Shown here: positions 7,652-15,953 of the stretch, piece by piece | How the letters are laid out: the number at the start of each line of letters is the position of its first letter | Position numbering within the stretch: the first letter of the stretch is position 1 | NCBI GenBank assembly: GCA_937991975.1 | Contig: CALKLC010000065.1 | Coordinates: 1-36,682, forward strand | Direction of reading: 5' to 3' | DNA from: an uncultured Spirochaetales bacterium | Lineage (GTDB): Bacteria > Spirochaetota > Spirochaetia > DTKZ01 | Length of the DNA stretch: 36,682 bases | The notes under the pieces: model-generated | Databases searched by the model: none | Seen by the model: the letters and a program-made list of their open reading frames with translations, nothing else | What the model was told of the DNA's origin: nothing | Position numbers and translations under genes: made by a program

Positions 7652-9134
7652 CCTTTTTTAAACTCTCGGCAATCTTTTCAACCTGCCGTTTGGATACGAG
7701 AAACTCCACTACCCCCTCACGCGAGAGAGCAGAGAAATCCCTATTGAAGGGCAGGTACTGTACCCGCTGGATCTTTCCCACAGGGTCATTCAGATGGTAC
7801 TCTAATGTGAGTTCAGCCTTGCCCGCTGCTTTGCTACCTGGCGGGATCTCCCCTTCAATTACCAGCCCAATACAATTCTGGTACAGATCCTTGAACTTGT
7901 TTTCCTTTACTTCTTTCCCGTCGAAAAGGAAGGTTTCCCTAGTCTCTTCTTTCCTTGTTTCCTTGCCGTCCTTATCCTTTTCGGTTACCGTGACTTTTTC
8001 CCGTTTGATTTCCCCCGTATGGCGAGTCCCCAGGTACTCTATCTGGAGTTTGTCTACCTTATCGATATTGATGATAAAGGCAAACTTGTCGATCAGATCA
8101 AAGGGCTTTACGCTGATATCGGAGCGGATATCCTCCAGCAGGAATACGGTGGGGGAATCTTTCAGTTTGGCAAAGACACGATTCTTTTCCCATTCAGGTC
8201 CTGTTTTGGCCGCTTCTTTCCCAATCAGGAGATGCAGAGCTACATCCTTCTGAATCTCCTTCTCCACTTCCTTTTCCCCCTCTTTTTCCTTTACCGTTTC
8301 TTTTACTTTGGCCTTCACGGAGATCTCGTAGTCGGGCTTGTCCAGCCCGTAGGGAGCAAGTGATGTGGGCTTGTCACTGACGAAATCCTTGATTTGAAGT
8401 TTTCCCAACGGAGTGATCAATTTATTGAAGGCCTGGGAATCCACCCCACGGGGGAGTTTGTAGGGGGAAGTCAGAACATGGGTGGTGAAAGAGGCCTCCT
8501 GGACACCTGTAGTGGGTTTCGGTTCTATAGAAATCCGGGTATTCCCATACACAAGGGTCAATCGCTCCACGTCCTCCGGATTAAAGGAGGGGAGTTTGCG
8601 GTTTCGAAAATCTGTCAGGGAGATGTAGAGCCGTTCCCCCGGGTAGGAGGGAAGGATGTACACCTTCGGCTCCCCTGCCTTCATCCCATAGTATCCCATC
8701 CCGGTGGGAGTTTTATCTCCACCGAGAAGTTCTATCTTGCTTCCGTCATCCAGGGTGAGCACCACTTTCGCCCTGGGGTTGGAGAGCCCAAAGGGGCCAA
8801 GATCCCCGGGATTCTCGTCTGCCACACGTTCATACCGCATATTACAGAGGGACCAGAGGATACTCTTTATCTCCTCCTGGTCTAACTGTACCCCTTGAGC
8901 TTCAGCGGGAGATGTCCAGGTTTCCCCCTTTCGTTCCAGCATGACCCCTTTTAGGGGAAGCTCGATGCGGGTAACTTTTTTCGTATCGATTTCCGTCATA
9001 TAGAGGGATTTGTACTGTTCTGCCTGCTTTTCGAACTGGGCTTTCTTGTAAGCCGATGCTCCAAAGTACCCGCCGATGAGAACCACCAGAGCCACACCTG
9101 CAATGATGAGATTTTTTTGTCTGGACATACCCAC
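7638..9134 (-). CDS. DUF4340 membrane-anchored protein of a Gld-type ABC system
   Basis: This 498-residue protein has one N-terminal membrane anchor (about residues 7-25, NLIIAGVALVVLIGGYFG) and a large periplasmic part. That part has the DUF4340 pattern of repeated short beta domains (ITRIELP, YGLDKPDYEIS, NRVFAKL, RSDISVKPFDLIDK). It is the last gene of the cluster and follows the GldG-like gene, the usual arrangement. Its partners are probably the GldA/GldF ABC transporter and GldG. The substrate is unknown, and gliding is not implied because the same cassette occurs in many non-gliding bacteria. The central region is Lys/Glu-rich. An AGGAGGTGGG site lies directly upstream of the ATG at 9134. 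Its 3' end overlaps the convergent cyclase gene by 14 bp. Confidence 0.85.
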   Translation of the reverse strand: MGMSRQKNLIIAGVALVVLIGGYFGASAYKKAQFEKQAEQYKSLYMTEIDTKKVTRIELPLKGVMLERKGETWTSPAEAQGVQLDQEEIKSILWSLCNMRYERVADENPGDLGPFGLSNPRAKVVLTLDDGSKIELLGGDKTPTGMGYYGMKAGEPKVYILPSYPGERLYISLTDFRNRKLPSFNPEDVERLTLVYGNTRISIEPKPTTGVQEASFTTHVLTSPYKLPRGVDSQAFNKLITPLGKLQIKDFVSDKPTSLAPYGLDKPDYEISVKAKVKETVKEKEGEKEVEKEIQKDVALHLLIGKEAAKTGPEWEKNRVFAKLKDSPTVFLLEDIRSDISVKPFDLIDKFAFIINIDKVDKLQIEYLGTRHTGEIKREKVTVTEKDKDGKETRKEETRETFLFDGKEVKENKFKDLYQNCIGLVIEGEIPPGSKAAGKAELTLEYHLNDPVGKIQRVQYLPFNRDFSALSREGVVEFLVSKRQVEKIAESLKKVTEP

Positions 9135-9146
9135 CTCCTGTTTCTG

Positions 9147-10613
9147 TTACAGATGGCGTCGTTTGAGCCAGACGAAAAGCCCCGCTCCAAACAGACCCAA
9201 CGGAATAATCGCTGTAAAGAGTAGTCCGAAAATGATCACCTCCATCCCCGAAAGTCTCATGGGAAGAGTGATGAGGCTCTTGGAACGGACTGATATCGAT
9301 TCTGGTCTATCCTGCAGCCAGGTGAGGGAGTTCATGAAAAGGTCGAAGTTCCCCTGGATCTGCCCAAAAAGTCCCAGCGGTTCCAGAAGGGTCCCGCTAC
9401 CCAGCACCACAATACGGGTTTCTTTCCCCTCTTTACCTTCCACAGGTTCTTTGATGGCCACTCCCAATGTGATGGGGCCCTTCTTGTCTGTAGGCGAAAG
9501 GGTGGCTGAATTGTTCTGCAAGTCTACCCGGAGGAAAGAATCCTTCGAGGAAGTTAGGAGGGGCTCCATTTCGATCGTTCTGCGTTTCAACTCGAGGGTT
9601 TTAATCCCCTGGGCAAACTGGAGCACTACCGGAACACTGTTCTCCTTCAAAGGGCGCACGACGTCGTGCAGGCTGAACTCGGGGATCACATGGAAAGGGT
9701 TTCCCGTGTTGTAGTTCTTGTTCATCTCCACCACCACGCCGAAGTCGAAATCCACCCCATAGCTGGAAAGAATTTCCTTCAGATTCTTCGGATCCCCGCT
9801 CTGAAAATCGGCCATAACCAGCAGTCTACCCCCCTTCTGAAGGTAAGAAAGGATCCGATCCCGCTCCGCCGGTGAAATGTCCTGTTTCGGACTGTTGATC
9901 ACGAGGAGCCCCGCATCTTCAGGAACGTCGGACTGCAGAAGGTTCAGCTGCTTGTAGGTGAAGTTTTCCCGTTCGATCACCGGCTTCATCTGCAGGTCGA
10001 AGAGGGCCTTTTCTTTGTGGCCGGTAAGATCGTATACCACCGGGGTTTCCCCCGACGTCACGTACAGAAGGGTCCCTGTAACCCGTTTCTCTACCGAGAA
10101 CCCGGTGATTTGGGGATTCTGGAAGTTCATCCAGTTGATCTCGTACAGGTCTACGTGGGGGATCACCTTGAACCCTTTTTCTCCTTCGATGATGAGGGAG
10201 CCCTTTTCGATTCCTTTTCGAGTTTTATCGTACCTGGCAATCAGACCAGGATTCTTGTCCGGATCCACGATTTCCAGTCTGATGTTCTTATTCCTGGCAA
10301 CGTACTTCTCGAGCACTTCCTTTATCTGGCGGGATTCTTTTCCCGGCTCCCATAAACCATAGATCGTTACAGGGGATTTGATCCCTTCCAGGACCTTTAG
10401 GGTTTGCTCGGAAAGGGAAAAGAGCTTGTTCCTGGTGAGATCGATTTGAGGAGAGAACTGTTGCACGATCAAGTTCACCAGCATCAATCCAATGATGAGC
10501 GAAAGGGTTAGAAGGGCAGCGTATCCCCCGTACCGCACCCGCTTGGTTTGCAAGGATTCCAGGAACAGTTCCTTGAGATTCATGTTTTTGGAATTGAACA
10601 TCTTGCTTTTCAC
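9147..10613 (-). CDS. GldG-type ABC transporter auxiliary protein
   Basis: This 488-residue protein has an N-terminal membrane helix (about residues 31-53), a long exported domain and a C-terminal helix (about 460-482, MEVIIFGLLFTAIIPLGLF). The pattern LTRNKLFSLSEQTLKVLEGIKSPVTIYGL, DPDKNP, VYDLTGHKEKALF and LLVINSPKQDISPAERDRI is typical of GldG (ABC_transp_aux). It should sit in the cytoplasmic membrane next to the GldF permease. The gene starts with GTG at 10613, chosen because of a strong AAGGAGG with 8 nt spacing; this SD region is a 10-nt match to a loop of the predicted small RNA at 29943-30130. The operon order is ATPase, permease, GldG, DUF4340. Confidence 0.88.
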   Translation of the reverse strand: MKSKMFNSKNMNLKELFLESLQTKRVRYGGYAALLTLSLIIGLMLVNLIVQQFSPQIDLTRNKLFSLSEQTLKVLEGIKSPVTIYGLWEPGKESRQIKEVLEKYVARNKNIRLEIVDPDKNPGLIARYDKTRKGIEKGSLIIEGEKGFKVIPHVDLYEINWMNFQNPQITGFSVEKRVTGTLLYVTSGETPVVYDLTGHKEKALFDLQMKPVIERENFTYKQLNLLQSDVPEDAGLLVINSPKQDISPAERDRILSYLQKGGRLLVMADFQSGDPKNLKEILSSYGVDFDFGVVVEMNKNYNTGNPFHVIPEFSLHDVVRPLKENSVPVVLQFAQGIKTLELKRRTIEMEPLLTSSKDSFLRVDLQNNSATLSPTDKKGPITLGVAIKEPVEGKEGKETRIVVLGSGTLLEPLGLFGQIQGNFDLFMNSLTWLQDRPESISVRSKSLITLPMRLSGMEVIIFGLLFTAIIPLGLFGAGLFVWLKRRHL

Positions 10614-10624
10614 GGCCTACCTCC

Positions 10625-11488
10625 TTATACCCATCGTTGCTTTTCCATCAACCGGACCGTCAGGAATAAAAAGAGGCCGGTAAAGGTCAGGTAGTATACG
10701 AGACTGTCTACCTTCAGCAACCCCATGGAGAAGTTCTCGTACCTCTTGTTGAGGGAGAACCAGGAGAAAAACTTCCGCATAAACCCGATGAACACCACCT
10801 TGTCGATGAAGTAGGCAGCTGTGATGACGATGGCACCGAGGAGGAACACAGCTACCGTAATGTAAAAGTTCTTCGTGTTGATGTAGATATACGCGCAGAG
10901 GGCTATCACCAGGAGAGAGGCAAAAATAATCCCTGCTACAAGGTCCACCGGCAGGGAGTTACTGATCGGGTCGATCAACCAGATCATGAGAAGGGAAAAG
11001 AAGGAAACAAGCGCCGAGGTTAGCTGGTTCTCTGTGCCCGCGGATACAAAAACTCCTACGGAAATGTAGGAAGCTCCGAGGAATATGAACCCAATGTAGG
11101 CACCTAAGGTTTCCCAGAAGGAAAGGTCTCCGTAGACTCCAACTACTATTGCATACATCACGGTAATGGCCAGGGTGATCAGGTACACCGTGAAGGCTGC
11201 CAGAAACTTACCCAGCACAACCTCTGGAATGGAGATGGGACTGGTAAGAAGGAGCTGATCGGTCCGCTGCCGTTTCTCCTCGGAAAAGAGCCTCATCGTA
11301 AGAAGGGGTACGGCAAAGAGGTAGATGAAGAGGATTCCCCCTAAAAAGCCGGTGTACTGAGAACTGCGGGTGATCAGGTTCCCAAAGGTGAAGAATACGC
11401 CTGCCACCAGCAGGAAGAATCCCATGTAAATATAGCCCATGGGCGTGAGAAAGTAACTCTTCAGTTCGCGTTTGAGTATGGCCATCAT
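10625..11488 (-). CDS. ABC transporter permease, GldF type
   Basis: This 287-residue integral membrane protein starts LKRELKSYFLTPMGYIYMGFFLLVAGVFF and contains the conserved early loop RLFSEEKRQRTDQLLLTSPIS of ABC-2/GldF permeases. About six hydrophobic segments are visible. It should pair with the ATPase encoded directly upstream; the ATG at 11488 overlaps the ATPase stop by 4 nt. The substrate cannot be read from the sequence. The short distance to gldG (11 bp) indicates a single transcript. Confidence 0.9.
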   Translation of the reverse strand: MMAILKRELKSYFLTPMGYIYMGFFLLVAGVFFTFGNLITRSSQYTGFLGGILFIYLFAVPLLTMRLFSEEKRQRTDQLLLTSPISIPEVVLGKFLAAFTVYLITLAITVMYAIVVGVYGDLSFWETLGAYIGFIFLGASYISVGVFVSAGTENQLTSALVSFFSLLMIWLIDPISNSLPVDLVAGIIFASLLVIALCAYIYINTKNFYITVAVFLLGAIVITAAYFIDKVVFIGFMRKFFSWFSLNKRYENFSMGLLKVDSLVYYLTFTGLFLFLTVRLMEKQRWV

Positions 11489-12438
11489 ACCTTTGCAACC
11501 TCCTCTTCTTTTGTGGTCAGGTGCAGGAAGATTTCTTCCAGAGTCATATCGAGGGAGCGCATCATGAGGATAGGAAGACCTGCAGAGCCAAGGGCTTTTG
11601 AAATGTCTCTGCGGATATCCTTGTCCTTGTCCGATTCCACTACCACTTCAACTGTTCCCCTTTCCTGGGATTCCTTGAAGGAAAGTTTCTTCACATCAGG
11701 TACTTTTTGTAAGGTTGCTTCTACCTGTTGGGGAGTCCCATCGATCCGTAGGAGCAGGTGGCTTCCGCCCAAAAGACGTTTAGCGAGGTTTTCCGGCGTA
11801 TCGTCTGCCACGATCTTCCCTTGATTGATGATAAGGATCCGTTTGCAAACCGCACTCACCTCTGGGAGGATATGGGAACTGAGGATCACCGTGTGGGTTT
11901 TCCCCAATTCTTTGATCAGCTGACGAATCTCGAGAATCTGTTTGGGATCCAGCCCTGCGGTGGGTTCATCCAGAATCAGGATGTCCGGTTTACCGATCAT
12001 GGCCTGGGCTAACCCCACACGCTGCTTGTACCCTTTGGAAAGGTTCTTCACCAACCTGCCCATTACATCGGTGATACCTACTTTCCACATCACCTCATCG
12101 ATCCGTTTGGACAACTCCTGCTTGGGAACTTTTTTGATCTCGCCCGCAAATTGCAAGTATTCCCGAACAGTCATTTCCGGATACAGGGGAGGATTTTCCG
12201 GCAGGTACCCGATTCGCCTCTTCACTTCCAGGGGGTGTTCCAGGATGTTCATCCCGTCCACCGTCACTGTCCCTTCAGTGGAAGACAGGTAACCGGTCAG
12301 CATGTTCATCGTTGTGGTTTTTCCGGCACCGTTGGGTCCCAGGAAACCGACGATTTCTCCCCGCTCGATTTTGAAGGTTGCGTGATCCACTGCGGTATGC
12401 GGGCCGTACCGTTTTACCAGATCTTTCGCTTCTATCAC
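11485..12438 (-). CDS. ABC transporter ATPase, GldA/NatA type
   Basis: This 317-residue ATPase has Walker A GPNGAGKTT (residues 34-42), a Q-loop region YLPENPPLYPEMTV, signature LSKGYKQR, Walker B ILILDEPTAGLD and the switch histidine in ILSSHI. The C-terminal 80 residues form the extra domain common in NatA/GldA ATPases. It powers the GldF-like permease encoded next. The start is GTG at 12438, with CAGGAGGTG ending about 5 nt upstream. It follows the PtsN-like gene by 29 bp on the same strand and may be read through from its promoter. Confidence 0.93.
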   Translation of the reverse strand: MIEAKDLVKRYGPHTAVDHATFKIERGEIVGFLGPNGAGKTTTMNMLTGYLSSTEGTVTVDGMNILEHPLEVKRRIGYLPENPPLYPEMTVREYLQFAGEIKKVPKQELSKRIDEVMWKVGITDVMGRLVKNLSKGYKQRVGLAQAMIGKPDILILDEPTAGLDPKQILEIRQLIKELGKTHTVILSSHILPEVSAVCKRILIINQGKIVADDTPENLAKRLLGGSHLLLRIDGTPQQVEATLQKVPDVKKLSFKESQERGTVEVVVESDKDKDIRRDISKALGSAGLPILMMRSLDMTLEEIFLHLTTKEEEVAKV

Positions 12439-12467
12439 AGGACACCTCCTGAGGGTAATATTAAATG

Positions 12468-12914
12468 TCAGCTCGATAGGAGTGACAGAACTTCTTCGGG
12501 AGTTCGGGCGTTCCGAAGTTTTTCTCGTTTATCTTCATGTTTCACTACTTGCACGATCTGCGCAAGAATATGAAGGTATTCCTTCTGGTTGTCCTCTGGT
12601 CCTCCAATGAGGAACACGAGACGCACGGGCTGGCCGTCTATTGCCTCCCAATCGACGCCTTTTTCCAGGATCCCCAGTGCTATGAAAAAAGAATCGAGAG
12701 ATTTTTGTTTGGCGTGGGGCACCGCGACCCCGAGTCCTATGCCAGTGCTCACGATGAGCTCCCGGGCCGCAACTGCTTCTGCGAATTGTAGTTTGTCTTT
12801 CAATTTCCCCGCAGAAAACGCGGCTTCAATGAGGAGTTCGAGTACACGCCCCTTCTCATCTGTATCCTTGATGAAAAGGATACTCTCTCTTGAAAGATAT
12901 TTTGTAATGTCCAT
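12468..12914 (-). CDS. PTS IIA domain protein, PtsN-like
   Basis: This 148-residue single-domain protein matches fructose/nitrogen-type PTS IIA domains. The phospho-acceptor is His67 in GVAVPHAK, preceded by the conserved ARELIVSTGIGLG and followed by VRLVFLIGGPEDNQKEYLHILA. It probably acts as a regulatory phospho-protein rather than in sugar uptake, because no IIB/IIC genes are nearby; that is inference. It precedes the ABC operon on the same strand and may regulate or simply share its transcript. A short SD-like AGAGGA lies about 5 nt before the ATG at 12914. This is the second IIA domain in the window, after the one fused to the cyclase. Confidence 0.88.
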   Translation of the reverse strand: MDITKYLSRESILFIKDTDEKGRVLELLIEAAFSAGKLKDKLQFAEAVAARELIVSTGIGLGVAVPHAKQKSLDSFFIALGILEKGVDWEAIDGQPVRLVFLIGGPEDNQKEYLHILAQIVQVVKHEDKREKLRNARTPEEVLSLLSS

Positions 12915-12927
12915 GGGATCCTCTGCT

Positions 12928-12956
12928 AATGTACTAAACTATGGGAATCTCGTCAA
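12928..12956 (-). promoter_or_regulatory. Predicted promoter of the PtsN-like gene and ABC operon
   Basis: On the minus strand TTGACG (12951-12956) and TACATT (12928-12933) are separated by 17 nt. The -10 ends 13 nt before the ATG at 12914, so the leader would be only about 6 nt. It lies back-to-back with the alcohol dehydrogenase promoter. Confidence 0.5.
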
Positions 12957-12965
12957 ATAGGTAGA

Positions 12966-12994
12966 TTGCCGAATACCCTTCTTTGGTGTACAAG
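12966..12994 (+). promoter_or_regulatory. Predicted leaderless promoter of the alcohol dehydrogenase gene
   Basis: TTGCCG (12966-12971) and TACAAG (12989-12994) are separated by exactly 17 nt. The -10 ends 8 nt before the ATG at 13003, and no SD sequence lies between. The transcript should begin at or within a base or two of the start codon. Confidence 0.5.
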
Positions 12995-13002
12995 AAGTAT
13001 TC

Positions 13003-14034
13003 ATGAAAGCTCTCATTCATACAGCACCGAACACCTTCGAATTGAGGGATGTTCCCAAACCCTTGCCGAAGGCAAGGGAAATCCTGGTACGGGTAAAGGC
13101 AGTGGGTATCTGTGGAAGTGATGTCCATGGAATGACAGGGCATACAGGTCGGAGGATCCCTCCTATCATCATGGGGCATGAAGCTTCCGGTGTGGTGGAG
13201 GCTCTCGGAGCTGAGGTAACTCGCTGGCAGGTGGGGGATCGGGTTACTTTTGACTCTACCATCTACTGCAATACCTGTGAGTACTGCCTCCAGGGCAGGA
13301 TCAACCTGTGCGACAACCGGATGGTTCTGGGGGTGTCCTGCGCCGAGTACCGCCGGGATGGAGCCATGGCTGAGTATGTGGTGGTACCGGAACACATTGT
13401 GTACAAACTGCCGGAAACAGTCTCCTTCCACCAGGGGGCCATGATCGAGCCTCTCTCCATCTCTCTCCACGCGGTAAACCGTGCCCGGCTTCGTATCGGT
13501 GAATCTGTGGTAGTGATGGGCTGTGGCATTATCGGCCTTATGGCGATCCAGTGCGCGAGACTCGATGGAGCGGGAACGATCATCGCTGTTGATTTAAATG
13601 AAGCCCGGCTCGACATGGCCCGGAAAGTAGGGGCAGAAGTGGTGGTGAATCCTGCAAAGGAGAATACCCTGCAGAGAGTGCTGGAATACACGAAAGGTAA
13701 AGGAGCGGATGTCGCGTTCGAGGCTGTAGGGTTGGAAAAAACGGCGAATGAAGCTCTGTCCTATGTCCGAAAAGGGGGGAAGCTCGTACTGATCGGAAAC
13801 CTTGCTCCCACAGTGCCCATCGGGCTGCAATCCATCGTAACCCGGGAAATCGATGTGTATGGGTCCGCTGCTTCCTCTGGAGAATACCAGACCTGTGTGG
13901 ATCTTATCGGTTCGGGAAGGATTCAGGTGGATCCGTACATCAGTAAGGTCGCTCCCCTGGAAGAGGGGCAGGTGTGGTTCAACAAACTCCTATCGGGGAA
14001 AGAACCCCTCTACAAGGTGATCCTGGAGCCGTAG
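13003..14034 (+). CDS. Zinc-dependent alcohol dehydrogenase (MDR family)
   Basis: This 343-residue medium-chain dehydrogenase is related to sorbitol, threonine and galactitol-1-phosphate dehydrogenases. Catalytic zinc ligands are probably Cys37 (GICGSDVHG) and His59-Glu60 (MGHE). Structural zinc cysteines are at 89, 92, 95 and 103 (CNTCEYC, then NLC). The NAD(P)-binding Rossmann motif is VMGCGIIGLMA around residue 170, followed by an acidic AVDLNEAR that favours NAD. The substrate is probably a polyol or secondary alcohol, but it cannot be set from sequence. It is a single gene between a divergent ptsN-like gene and the convergent nth, 18 bp away. The ATG at 13003 lacks an SD and is predicted to be leaderless. 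Confidence 0.9.
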   Translation: MKALIHTAPNTFELRDVPKPLPKAREILVRVKAVGICGSDVHGMTGHTGRRIPPIIMGHEASGVVEALGAEVTRWQVGDRVTFDSTIYCNTCEYCLQGRINLCDNRMVLGVSCAEYRRDGAMAEYVVVPEHIVYKLPETVSFHQGAMIEPLSISLHAVNRARLRIGESVVVMGCGIIGLMAIQCARLDGAGTIIAVDLNEARLDMARKVGAEVVVNPAKENTLQRVLEYTKGKGADVAFEAVGLEKTANEALSYVRKGGKLVLIGNLAPTVPIGLQSIVTREIDVYGSAASSGEYQTCVDLIGSGRIQVDPYISKVAPLEEGQVWFNKLLSGKEPLYKVILEP

Positions 14035-14052
14035 AACCGAAAGCGTGGGGCA

Positions 14053-14712
14053 TCACCGGGATCGTGGTACCCCAATTTTAGGACATTCTTTTTCCAGAGG
14101 GCAGGTGGAACAGAAGGGCGACTGAGGGGTGCAGACCTGCTGTCCATAGGCTACCAGAACTTCATTGATGGGAATCCAGTACTGCTCTGGCAGTATTTCC
14201 ATCAGAGCGTATTCGGTCTGTTCCGGCGTGCGGGTAGCCACCCAGCCGAGACGGTTGGAAATCCGGTGCACATGGGTATCCACGCAGATGGCGGGAATCC
14301 CATATCCCAGGTTCAGAACAAGGTTGGCGGTTTTTCTTCCCACACCGGGCAAACTCAAGAGTGCCTCTCGATCCGAAGGAACCGATCCTCCAAAGCGGTC
14401 GATCAACTGGTGGGCGATCTCTTTCAAGTGTTTCGCTTTCACCCGGTAGAACCCTACAGGGTAAATGAGGGTCTGGATTTCTTCTTCCTTCAGCTGGAGC
14501 AGGGCTTCTGGAGTTGGAGAACGTTCCAACAGCCGCCTGGATGCTTCGAGGGTTACCTTGTCTTTCGTTCGTAAAGAAAGGATCGTGGAAACAAGGATCC
14601 GAAAAGGATCCTGAGCAAACTCCCGTGCTACGATGGAAACCGAGGGAAGCGCCGAACCTTCCAGACGGTTCCGGAGCAGAGTAAGGATCCGTTCCCAATT
14701 GCGGCGAGACAC
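14053..14712 (-). CDS. nth: Endonuclease III (DNA glycosylase/AP lyase)
   Basis: This 219-residue base-excision repair enzyme removes oxidised pyrimidines and nicks at abasic sites. The helix-hairpin-helix motif LPGVGRKTA carries the catalytic Lys127, and Asp145 lies in CVDTHVHR. Four cysteines at 194, 201, 204 and 210 have the C-x6-C-x2-C-x5-C spacing of the 4Fe-4S cluster. Length and order are typical. The start is GTG at 14712, immediately after the ispDF stop (TAAGTG), so it is probably co-translated with ispDF. It is the last gene of the carD-ispDF-nth unit. Confidence 0.95.
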   Translation of the reverse strand: MSRRNWERILTLLRNRLEGSALPSVSIVAREFAQDPFRILVSTILSLRTKDKVTLEASRRLLERSPTPEALLQLKEEEIQTLIYPVGFYRVKAKHLKEIAHQLIDRFGGSVPSDREALLSLPGVGRKTANLVLNLGYGIPAICVDTHVHRISNRLGWVATRTPEQTEYALMEILPEQYWIPINEVLVAYGQQVCTPQSPFCSTCPLEKECPKIGVPRSR

Positions 14713-15951
14713 TTAATAACCTTTCTGTCCCCGGTGCGGAGCTTCTGGAGAACTAACAGGCGAATCTCCTTCCAGTGTTTCCAGGAGAGCCACGGCATAG
14801 GCCTCGATGGCTTCCTGTCTTCCCACCGCATCCTGGTGTTCCTTCGTTTTCCCTTTAACTGAAATCTGCGATGGAGAAATCTGGAGATCCTCCGCCAGGG
14901 TATTGCAGATCTTCTCCCGATAGGGGAGCAGTTTCGGGGTTTCCAGTACCACAGTGCAATCCAGGTTCACCACCCTCCATCCGGCTTCCTGGAGAAGGGA
15001 TTGCACTTTCTGGAGCAAGATACGGCTGGAAATGTCCTTGTAGGCAGGGTCTGCGGGAGGGAAGTGGGAACCAATGTCTCCCAGGCTGATAGATCCCAGA
15101 AGGGCATCGATCACCGCATGGATCAGTACATCCCCATCCGAATGCCCCTCTTCTCCCCTGGAAGAGGGAACAGCCACCCCCCCTATCCACAGAGTTCTGT
15201 GTTCCACCAGCCGATGGATATCGTATCCGAACCCGATACGGTTCACCCGCTTCTGGCTTTCTCCCCCCTGTGCTGCCATGTGGATATCCTCCCAGTACGT
15301 GATTTTGCGATTCCCTCTGTCCCCTTCCAGGGTTTGCACCTTCCCTACATACCGATGGTAGATCTCTGTATCGTCCAGGTATTCTTTTCCGTCAGAAGCA
15401 GCCATGAGGTGCGCTTTGAGAATGTCGGGGAATCGGAATCCCTGGGGGGTCTGGATCCCTACAAAGGCGGAGCGGTCTACATGTTCTGCAATGGTGCCAT
15501 CGGGGAATAGGCGTTTGATCGCGTCCACCACAGGAATCACCGGGGCACAGGCCCCGAACCTCTGAGTGCCTTCAAACACGCAATGGATCGTTCGGGGGCT
15601 TACCCAGGGTCGGGCTCCGTCATGGATCAAAACTGTATCTGGTTCATAGGGTTCTAAAGCCAGGAGGCCGTTTCGAACAGAGCCCTGCCGGGTGGCTGCT
15701 CCTTCCACGAAGAGAGTGTGCTGGTGGTGCGCTGGATCCTGCAGCCAGGAAGATAACACCTGTCGGGCTTTAGTTTCCCCGCCCGGAGGGATCGTGATGA
15801 CGAACCAGGTGAAAAGCCCTGTAGATTCGAATGTTCTGAGACACCTTTCGAGTACGGAGACATTCCCCAGGTAGAGGTACTCTTTTTTGACAGGGTTACC
15901 CATTCGGGTACTGGATCCTGCTGCGGTAATCAGGACTGCATGCTGTTTCAT
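14713..15951 (-). CDS. ispDF: Bifunctional IspD/IspF isoprenoid enzyme
   Basis: This 412-residue fusion carries out two steps of the MEP pathway. The N-terminal IspD part (about 1-230) attaches CMP to methylerythritol phosphate and shows AAGSSTRMGNPVKKEYL, HDGARPWVS and VDRSAFVGIQTPQGF. The C-terminal IspF part (about 250-400) forms the cyclodiphosphate and shows IGFGYDIHRLVE, HSDGDVLIHAVIDALLGS and GDIGSHFPP, which include the metal-binding Asp and His residues. The fused form is known in several bacterial groups, including treponemes. I chose the ATG at 15951; a TTG at 15957 overlapping the carD stop is an alternative. Translation is probably coupled to carD. Confidence 0.95.
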   Translation of the reverse strand: MKQHAVLITAAGSSTRMGNPVKKEYLYLGNVSVLERCLRTFESTGLFTWFVITIPPGGETKARQVLSSWLQDPAHHQHTLFVEGAATRQGSVRNGLLALEPYEPDTVLIHDGARPWVSPRTIHCVFEGTQRFGACAPVIPVVDAIKRLFPDGTIAEHVDRSAFVGIQTPQGFRFPDILKAHLMAASDGKEYLDDTEIYHRYVGKVQTLEGDRGNRKITYWEDIHMAAQGGESQKRVNRIGFGYDIHRLVEHRTLWIGGVAVPSSRGEEGHSDGDVLIHAVIDALLGSISLGDIGSHFPPADPAYKDISSRILLQKVQSLLQEAGWRVVNLDCTVVLETPKLLPYREKICNTLAEDLQISPSQISVKGKTKEHQDAVGRQEAIEAYAVALLETLEGDSPVSSPEAPHRGQKGY

Positions 15952-15953
15952 GC

